Of a DNA stretch of 64,000 bases, positions 57,954 through 64,000 are shown in pieces. The notes under the pieces are model-generated. The model had not been told where the DNA came from, did no database searches, and worked only from the letters and a program-made list of their open reading frames with translations. Both the position numbers and the translations under genes were made by a program. The stretch's first letter is position 1. Each line of letters begins with the position of its first letter. Origin of the DNA: Hyphomicrobium sp. CS1BSMeth3 (GTDB lineage Bacteria > Pseudomonadota > Alphaproteobacteria > Rhizobiales > Hyphomicrobiaceae); NCBI RefSeq assembly GCF_900117415.1, contig NZ_FPEI01000006.1:1426001-1490000 (forward strand), in the 5' to 3' direction.

Positions 57954-58122
57954 GCACGGCTTTCCTTGCGCGCTAACTTCGCGATTGTCCGGACGTGCGC
58001 ACCCGCCGTCCGGTCCGGGCGTTTCCGCTCATTTGCCGTTCATCACGCAGACCGGTACGCGCCCCCAGCGCACCGTCCCAGAAGCTGCGTCCCAGGAGTT
58101 CGACGAGGAGATCGACCGACCC

Positions 58123-58605
<483 letters not shown>

Positions 58606-58608
58606 TCC

Positions 58609-59409
58609 ATGGGCATCCAGGCTTTCGACTACGTTCGCCCCACGGACCTCGCCGAAGCGCGCAAGGCCTACGAAGCGACCGGTGACGCGCGCTATATCGC
58701 CGGTGGCCAGACCCTGCTGCCGGTCATGAAGCAGCGCCTTGCGCAGCCTGCGGCCGTCATCGATCTCGGCGGCATTGCCGGGCTCTCCGGCATCCGCGTC
58801 GAAGGCAACGCGCTCATCGTCGGCGCCATGACGCGCCACGCTGATGTGGCCGCTTCGGCAGATGTGCGCCGCCTGATCCCGGCGCTCGCCCACCTCGCCG
58901 GCCTCATCGGCGATCCGCAGGTGCGCAATCGCGGCACCATGGGTGGCTCGCTCGCCAACAACGACCCTTCGGCCGACTATCCCGCCGCTGTCCTCGGCCT
59001 CGGTGCGACGGTGCTGACGGACAGCCGCAGCATTACTGCTGATGACTTCTTCGATGGGCTCTTCGCGACCACGCTCGAGGAAGGCGAGATCATTCGCGCC
59101 ATCTCCTTCCCGGTGCCGGAGCGGGCAGCTTACGAGAAGTTCCCCCATCCGGCCTCACGCTTCGCGCTCGTCGGCGTGATGGTGAGCAAGGGCGCCGGCG
59201 TGCGCGTGGCGGCGACGGGCGCCGGTCAGGCTGGCGTCTTCCGCGTCTCCGAAATGGAAGCGGCGCTCGCGAAGGACTTCAGCGCCAAGGCCATCGAGGG
59301 TCTCAGCGTCTCGCCCGACGATATGATCGCCGACATGCACGCCCCCGGCGCCTATCGCGCCCAGCTCGTGGGTGTGCTCGCGCGTCGCGCGGTTGCGGCA
59401 TTGCAGTAG
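58609..59409 (+). CDS. CoxM-type FAD-binding subunit of a molybdenum hydroxylase
   Basis: A 266-residue FAD subunit with both FAD signatures: AGGQTLLPVMK near residue 31 and GDPQVRNRGTMGGSLANNDPSADYP near 104. The C-terminal CO_deh_flav_C part is shorter than usual but complete. It is translationally close-coupled to the coxS-type gene. Without coxL the pair cannot form a hydroxylase by itself, so its catalytic subunit must be encoded elsewhere. Confidence 0.93.
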   Translation: MGIQAFDYVRPTDLAEARKAYEATGDARYIAGGQTLLPVMKQRLAQPAAVIDLGGIAGLSGIRVEGNALIVGAMTRHADVAASADVRRLIPALAHLAGLIGDPQVRNRGTMGGSLANNDPSADYPAAVLGLGATVLTDSRSITADDFFDGLFATTLEEGEIIRAISFPVPERAAYEKFPHPASRFALVGVMVSKGAGVRVAATGAGQAGVFRVSEMEAALAKDFSAKAIEGLSVSPDDMIADMHAPGAYRAQLVGVLARRAVAALQ

Positions 59410-59477
59410 AGGCGACCGCCCAAAGCTGTCGGAGTTTGTGTCCGCGCCGCACGCATGAGGCGGCGCGGCCCCACCAC

Positions 59478-61292
59478 CTACTTCTTGTAGCGCCAGTATG
59501 CGCCGTGCTCGCTCTGCACGAGCTCAAACTCGGGCCCGCGCGTGCTCGGCGGGCGCATACCGCTGCTGATGAGGCGGCGGATATCGCCGAGCAGCGCCTC
59601 GCGATCGGCGAACGTCGAGTGGTTCACGCCGAAGAAGCTCGTATCGAGGCTGGATATGTCGATCGTGTCGGCGGCGCCCGGCACGACGACGGGACCTCCG
59701 TTCGGCACATAGCCCGCGGGGCTCTCACCAAGCCGCGTCCAGCGCGATGCGGCAAGCGCACGGTCGTTGGATGAGGCATAGAGCGTCATGCCGCGCCTGA
59801 GGCCGGTGATCTGGGAGGCAATCAGCTCGAAGCTCTCACGCGTGACGTCGGGCGCAGCGAGGATGATCTCGCCAAAGCGAGGCCGACCGCTCGTCGCGAC
59901 CTGCGGCTCGCTGCGCTGGATGTCGCGCAAGACTTCGAGAAGAGGATCGGCGCCCATGCTGTGCGCGATGAGGTGCACCTCCGTCGCGCCGCTCTCCTTG
60001 GCGATGATGTCGACGAACGCGCGGAGCTGGTCGCGTGCATCGCGCGCCCGGCCGCGGTCGAGCACGTAGCCCGTGAGGCCCGCGACGGACGGCCAGCTAT
60101 AGACGAACGGCACGCCGTCGAACTCGAGATCGTGTGCGATCTGCGCGGCCCGGAAGAGCGCATCGTCGAACGTGACGAAGTAGCCGTGCACGAACACGAA
60201 GGCCTGACCTGGGAAGCGGCGCGCGCCGGCAAGCTTCTGGCGCGCCTCGCGCACGAAGTCGCGCTGCGTCATCACATCGACGGCGAACACGGTGAAGTCG
60301 CGCGAAAGATCCTCGTCACGCAGCGAGAAGCGGGCAACGATCAGATCCCACTCGGGGCGCGGGATGGAGCCCTTCTCGCGCCCTTCCTTCGGCACGGTGA
60401 CGACGGCCTTGCCGAGCGCCAGCTCGTTGGAACGGCCGGTCCCGAACGCCGCAACCGCGCGTCCGAACTTGGTGCGATCCGCCTCGCGCTTGCGGTCCGT
60501 GCCGAAATAGACGTCGACCTCGGTGTACGGCTTGTTGGGATCCGTCGCAGCAGGCGCCAGCGAACGCGTGGCAGCCTTGGGCGCAGTCCCCGGCGACATC
60601 GCCACGGGCGGCGGCGCGGGGGCAGCTTCGGGTGCGCGCGCAGCCGGTGCGGGCGGCTGCATGCTCCGCGAGCGCGGCACGGCATCAGATGGCGGCGCCG
60701 AACGCGATGCGTCCATCGATTCGCGCGCCGGCGGAGCGGTCTGCATACGCGGCTGCGGGGCCGGTGGCGGCGGTGGCTGAACCTCCATGCGCCGCGCCAT
60801 GGGCGGCGGCGCGGAGCCGCCCGAAGGCTGCTCGCGCTCCATCCGGAACCCGCGATTCTGAGCCGTGGGCGGCGGCGCACTGAGTGTCGGACGGGCGGGC
60901 TGAAGGCCCCAGACTTCGATTGTCGCGGGCCTCGCCGTGCGATCGAGGCGCGAGAAACGCAGCGTGATGAGGCGGATCTGGCGCGCGTCATTCGTCGCCG
61001 CGAACACACGGCTCTGCGCGCCGGGCCCGATACGGACGGGCGGCGACACATTCTCGGCGTGCACGCGGCCGGTCGTGTAGACGATGGAGATGTGCTCGAT
61101 TGCGATGTTTGCATCGAGCACGGCGAACCGAATGCCCTTGCAGCCGGCCGTCCAGCCGGAGGCATCGACGATCACCTGCTGCGTGCCGATGCCCGCCGTC
61201 ACGGTGTTGATACGTGCCCAGCGATCCTGGGCGCTGGCGGGTCCGGAGATCCCCACGATCGCCAGAAGGAATGCAATAAGCCACTTGGTCAT
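59478..61292 (-). CDS. Exported alpha/beta hydrolase (DUF900) with proline-rich linker
   Basis: The 604-residue product has a signal peptide (residues 1-21, cut before QDRWARIN), an N-terminal beta-rich domain (about 22-130), a Pro/Ala/Arg/Met-rich linker (about 140-260) and a DUF900 hydrolase domain with VYFGTDRKREAD near 270, FVHGYFVTFDDALFRAAQIAHDL near 375 and the nucleophile motif AHSMGADPLLE near 445. The final residues YWRYKK close the domain. It is likely a periplasmic esterase or lipase-like enzyme; the substrate is unknown. The N-terminal domain may bind a surface ligand. Convergent with the coxM-type gene. Confidence 0.87.
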   Translation of the reverse strand: MTKWLIAFLLAIVGISGPASAQDRWARINTVTAGIGTQQVIVDASGWTAGCKGIRFAVLDANIAIEHISIVYTTGRVHAENVSPPVRIGPGAQSRVFAATNDARQIRLITLRFSRLDRTARPATIEVWGLQPARPTLSAPPPTAQNRGFRMEREQPSGGSAPPPMARRMEVQPPPPPAPQPRMQTAPPARESMDASRSAPPSDAVPRSRSMQPPAPAARAPEAAPAPPPVAMSPGTAPKAATRSLAPAATDPNKPYTEVDVYFGTDRKREADRTKFGRAVAAFGTGRSNELALGKAVVTVPKEGREKGSIPRPEWDLIVARFSLRDEDLSRDFTVFAVDVMTQRDFVREARQKLAGARRFPGQAFVFVHGYFVTFDDALFRAAQIAHDLEFDGVPFVYSWPSVAGLTGYVLDRGRARDARDQLRAFVDIIAKESGATEVHLIAHSMGADPLLEVLRDIQRSEPQVATSGRPRFGEIILAAPDVTRESFELIASQITGLRRGMTLYASSNDRALAASRWTRLGESPAGYVPNGGPVVVPGAADTIDISSLDTSFFGVNHSTFADREALLGDIRRLISSGMRPPSTRGPEFELVQSEHGAYWRYKK

Positions 61293-61461
61293 GACCGATG
61301 CCCCGCCCGCGCCGACGCGCCAACCGCCACAGCCGGCGCCCGCGCGGAAAGTCACTGATTTCAAACCCGCCCCGTATGTCATGCGATTGCGTCAACTTGC
61401 AGACAGCGCGATGAACTGCGGTCTATCCACAGGCGCGAGAAATGCCCGCGCCCCCGCTCTT

Positions 61462-61896
61462 TTAGGCCATCCCGAGCTTCTTCGCCATGTCGAGATCCCA
61501 GAACGCGGCTTCGATCTTGTGACCATCGGGATCGCGCAGAAAACAGCCGTAGTACGGCGCGCCGTACTCGACCCGCGGACCGGGCTTGCCGTCGTCCGTG
61601 GCGCCGGCCGCGACGCCAGCGGCATGGAAGGCATCCACTTCTGATTTGGAGCTCGCGAAGAAGCCGAAATGCGTGCCGTTGCCGACGCTTGCAGGCTTGC
61701 CATCGATCGGGATCTGCACCCAGAACTCGGGATACGCGCGACCGTAGGCGACAGCACCCGGGTGCTCCATGATGCGGCGACAGCCGAGGGTTGCAAGCAC
61801 GGCGTCGTAGAAACGCGTCGCGCGTTCGAAGTCGCCTGTGCCGATCGAGATGTGTGAAAGGACCGAAGGATTGGGGGCGGCGTCGGCATCCGACAT
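61462..61896 (-). CDS. VOC family protein (glyoxalase-like)
   Basis: A 144-residue protein of the vicinal oxygen chelate superfamily: LSHISIGTGDFERATRFYDAVL at the start and FLRDPDGHKIEAAFWD near residue 118, giving metal-ligand-type His and Glu. Many similar proteins are uncharacterised glyoxalase or dioxygenase relatives. The ATG at 61896 follows CAGGAG. Single gene. Confidence 0.88.
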   Translation of the reverse strand: MSDADAAPNPSVLSHISIGTGDFERATRFYDAVLATLGCRRIMEHPGAVAYGRAYPEFWVQIPIDGKPASVGNGTHFGFFASSKSEVDAFHAAGVAAGATDDGKPGPRVEYGAPYYGCFLRDPDGHKIEAAFWDLDMAKKLGMA

Positions 61897-61997
61897 GGCT
61901 CAGTGCTCCTGCTCAGGGCTGCAGCGTGCAGCCGACTGGAAAGGGTGGCGTTCTCGCGACGCGCGGGCCGCTCTCTGCAGCCTCACTCTAAAGCCCA

Positions 61998-62450
61998 CTA
62001 GATGGACTTCTTGAGGCGTGGCCCCACCTCCACGAAGCCTTCACGCTGGTAGAAGGCCAAAGTGCGCTCCCACGCGGGCTGTTTCGGCGCCCCCACTTCG
62101 AGCCGCCCCCAGCCACGGTCGCGCCCGAGAGCGATCGCGGCCTGCATGAGTTCTGGAGCGACCCGCTTGGAGCGGTAGTCCGGCACGACGTAGAGCTCGG
62201 TTATCGTGCCAATGCGCCCACCCGCGTAGATCGTGGCGCTCTCGTTCAACATCATGAGACCGACCGGCGTGTCCTCACTGCTCGCCAGAAGGCCAAAGGC
62301 CGTGTCCATCGCAAGGACATCACGCGCGGCCTGCTCGAGGGCGACACGCTCGGTGCGAGCCTCGGGCGACAACTCCGCGAGCAGGGCATGGACCATGCGG
62401 GCAGCCAGCTCGGCATCGGCCTCCGTCAGTCGGCGCAAGACAATTGCCAT
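61998..62450 (-). CDS. GNAT family N-acetyltransferase
   Basis: A 150-residue acetyltransferase with GTITELYVVPDYRSKRVAPELMQAAIALGRDRG (acetyl-CoA loop in the weaker R-S-K-R-V-A form near residue 93) and AFYQREGFVEVG near the end. Start 62450 has GGAGG. Substrate unknown. It lies 42 bp downstream of folD on the same strand. Confidence 0.87.
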   Translation of the reverse strand: MAIVLRRLTEADAELAARMVHALLAELSPEARTERVALEQAARDVLAMDTAFGLLASSEDTPVGLMMLNESATIYAGGRIGTITELYVVPDYRSKRVAPELMQAAIALGRDRGWGRLEVGAPKQPAWERTLAFYQREGFVEVGPRLKKSI

Positions 62451-62492
62451 GCGTCCTCCATGGTCAGCCGCAGACCGGCCGCCGCTCGCACC

Positions 62493-63377
62493 TCACAGTG
62501 CGAGCGCGATCCCGCGCCGCGCGGCGGCGGCCGTCAGCGTGTTGCGCAGCAGACACGCGATGGTCATCGGCCCGACGCCGCCGGGCACCGGCGTGATGGC
62601 GCCGGCAACGTGGCGGGCATCCTCGAAGTGGACATCGCCCACCAGCCGGTGCTTGCCGCCCTCGCCCGGCACGCGGTTGATACCGACGTCGATCACGATG
62701 GCGCCGGGCTTGATCCAGTCGGCGCGGACGAACTCGGGCTGGCCGATTGCCGCAATGAGCAGATCGGCACGCGCGGCGATCTCGGGGAGCGCGCGGCTCT
62801 TGGAATGGGCGACGGTGACCGTGCAGTTCTCGCCGAGCAGGAGGCGCGCGACGGGCTTGCCGACGATGTTGGAGCGGCCGATGACTACGGCGTCCAATCC
62901 TGTCAAATCCGGCTGCACGGATTTTGCCAGGATGATGCATCCGAGCGGCGTGCACGGCACGAGCGCGGGCTGGCCCGTTGCCAGCCGCCCGGCATTGATC
63001 GGATGGAAGCCGTCCACGTCCTTGGCGGGGTCGATCGCCTCAATGACACGACCCGAGTCGATGTGCGGCGGCAGCGGAAGCTGCACGAGAATGCCGTCCA
63101 CGTCCTCGCGCCGATTGAGCTCATGGACGAGCGCCAGCAATTCACGCTCGCTCGTGGTGGCCGGAAGCTTCATCTCGATCGAGGTCATGCCGGCCGCGCG
63201 CGTCTGGCGGTCCTTGTTGCGGACATAGACCTCGCTCGCTGGATTGTCGCCGACCAGAACAACGGCGAGACCCGGCGTCACACCATGATCCCGGGACATG
63301 CGCGCGACCGCGGCTGCGACATCCTCCCGGAGCCCCTCCGCAATCAGCTTACCGTCAATGATCCTCGCGGTGGACAT
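62493..63377 (-). CDS. folD: Methylenetetrahydrofolate dehydrogenase/cyclohydrolase
   Basis: Bifunctional one-carbon enzyme interconverting 5,10-methylene-THF and 10-formyl-THF with NADP. The 294-residue product has the active-site [15 protein letters not shown] with catalytic Lys near residue 56, the QLPLPPHI signature near 98, [11 protein letters not shown] near 168 and the C-terminal [12 protein letters not shown]. The ATG at 63377 follows GAGGGGG. It is downstream of the DUF167 gene on the same strand with a 19-bp gap. Confidence 0.96.
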   Translation of the reverse strand: MSTARIIDGKLIAEGLREDVAAAVARMSRDHGVTPGLAVVLVGDNPASEVYVRNKDRQTRAAGMTSIEMKLPATTSERELLALVHELNRREDVDGILVQLPLPPHIDSGRVIEAIDPAKDVDGFHPINAGRLATGQPALVPCTPLGCIILAKSVQPDLTGLDAVVIGRSNIVGKPVARLLLGENCTVTVAHSKSRALPEIAARADLLIAAIGQPEFVRADWIKPGAIVIDVGINRVPGEGGKHRLVGDVHFEDARHVAGAITPVPGGVGPMTIACLLRNTLTAAAARRGIALAL

Positions 63378-63396
63378 CGCGCCCCCTCTCGTTTCT

Positions 63397-63726
63397 TCAC
63401 GCGTGCTCGCCGATCCGGCGCTCGAGATTTGCCGAGAGCGCATCCGCATCGCCGGCAATGGCGAGGCCCTTCACCCGCGCGGTGCTTCCGCTCACCAGCA
63501 CGACCGAGCTTTTCGGCACGCCGAGCCAGCGGGCGACGGTCTCCGCGACAGCGGCATTGGCCGCGCCCTTGTCCGGCACCGCGCGCACGCGGACCTTAAG
63601 TGCCGGACCTTGCGGGGTTGCTTCAAGTCCCTCGACGACATCCTTGGAGGATTTTGGCGTCACCCGCACCCTGAGGACCACACCCTCCGAGGAGCGCGTC
63701 CAGGGAAGGGTGGCGCCCGGCTTCAT
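63397..63726 (-). CDS. DUF167 (YggU) family protein
   Basis: A 109-residue protein with the YggU pattern [15 protein letters not shown] near residue 22, [18 protein letters not shown] near 45, and [14 protein letters not shown] near 78. Function is not established for the family. The ATG at 63726 overlaps the yggT stop (ATGA), indicating translational coupling; yggT-yggU adjacency is widespread. Confidence 0.93.
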   Translation of the reverse strand: MKPGATLPWTRSSEGVVLRVRVTPKSSKDVVEGLEATPQGPALKVRVRAVPDKGAANAAVAETVARWLGVPKSSVVLVSGSTARVKGLAIAGDADALSANLERRIGEHA

Positions 63727-64000
63727 CGTACGAGATCGATCAGCGTTGGGATGATCACGCTCTGCACGAAGTAGCATCCGAGCAGCAGGATGACCGGCGA
63801 GATGTCGATGCCGCCAAGATCCGGCAGCACGCGTCGGATGGGGCGCAGCAGCGGCTCGGTGACGGCATTGAGCCCGTTCCACAGCGAGCGGACGAAGGGA
63901 TTGTAGGCGTTGACGACGTTGAAGGCCATCAGCCAGCTCAGCACGACGCTGGCGATGATCACCCAGGTGTACAGAGAGACGAGATAGCTTGTGAATTCGA
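63723..64000 (-). CDS. yggT: YggT family membrane protein, 5' end beyond the window
   Basis: The frame is open to the right edge without a proper start: it reads through [22 protein letters not shown] and [13 protein letters not shown] at the edge, so the first few codons lie outside. Two hydrophobic segments (the first helix and [14 protein letters not shown] near the end) and the conserved [20 protein letters not shown] loop identify the YggT family. Its members are inner-membrane proteins with suggested roles in osmotic stress or cell division. Its stop overlaps the DUF167 start by four bases. Confidence 0.93.
   Translation of the reverse strand, partial: EFTSYLVSLYTWVIIASVVLSWLMAFNVVNAYNPFVRSLWNGLNAVTEPLLRPIRRVLPDLGGIDISPVILLLGCYFVQSVIIPTLIDLVR

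Overview
This is a GC-rich chromosomal window from an alphaproteobacterium, most likely of the order Hyphomicrobiales (Rhizobiales). The pointers are the fabA-fabB-fabI cluster, a RegB/RegA redox pair with a divergent senC, an MmcB-type repair protein, a DksA with a single zinc-finger cysteine, a eukaryote-like 404-aa NADP isocitrate dehydrogenase, an intracellular polyhydroxybutyrate depolymerase and coxS/coxM-type subunits. Genus cannot be fixed from the sequence alone. No rRNA, CRISPR array, prophage, integrase or intact insertion sequence is seen; one tRNA (Cys) is present. Most of the window is core metabolism.

Layout. 1-6.4 kb: the start of an unknown gene leaving the left edge, fumC, a DUF559 endonuclease gene sitting between inverted repeats, aroB and aroK overlapping, a 48-aa membrane protein and a large secreted protein. 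6.4-12.6 kb: divergent MarR and LysR regulators, an orphan peptide-type binding protein, a GFA enzyme, proline iminopeptidase and icd. 12.6-18.5 kb: two matching long hairpins, the fabA-fabB-fabI fatty-acid genes, rlmN, a membrane protein and MmcB. 18.5-28.4 kb: regA, regB, senC, an acyl-CoA-dehydrogenase-like flavoprotein, a broken LysR gene, phaZ, a YgjP-type peptidase, an FMN hydroxyacid dehydrogenase, rpsU and dksA. 28.5-37.9 kb: metK and carA converging on a strong terminator, sdhCDA without sdhB, an RraA-like protein with an Ldh-family dehydrogenase, a MntA/HepT pair, tRNA-Cys and a GNAT. 38-46.5 kb: a lysine-rich exported protein, aroC, a small hydrolase, polA with an overlapping methyltransferase, a soluble fumarate-reductase-like flavoprotein and a cupin. 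46.5-57.9 kb: an exported metalloprotease with three cysteine modules, an acyl-CoA gene group (3-hydroxyacyl-CoA dehydrogenase, NDP-forming acyl-CoA synthetase, SDR, enoyl-CoA hydratase), pepN and a degenerate histidine kinase. 58-64 kb: coxS and coxM without coxL, an exported DUF900 hydrolase, VOC, GNAT, folD, a DUF167 gene and a yggT gene running off the right edge.

How genes work together. fumC, icd, sdhCDA and carA feed the TCA cycle and carbamoyl phosphate supply; aroB, aroK and aroC are shikimate-pathway steps at two loci; fabA/fabB/fabI make and elongate (un)saturated fatty acids; RegB/RegA/SenC link respiration and quinone redox state to transcription. The least explained parts are non-coding: a palindromic repeat family present as three inverted pairs, one pair enclosing the DUF559 gene; twin hairpins between fabI and icd with co-varying stems; and two inverted operator-like boxes around the probable fabA promoter.
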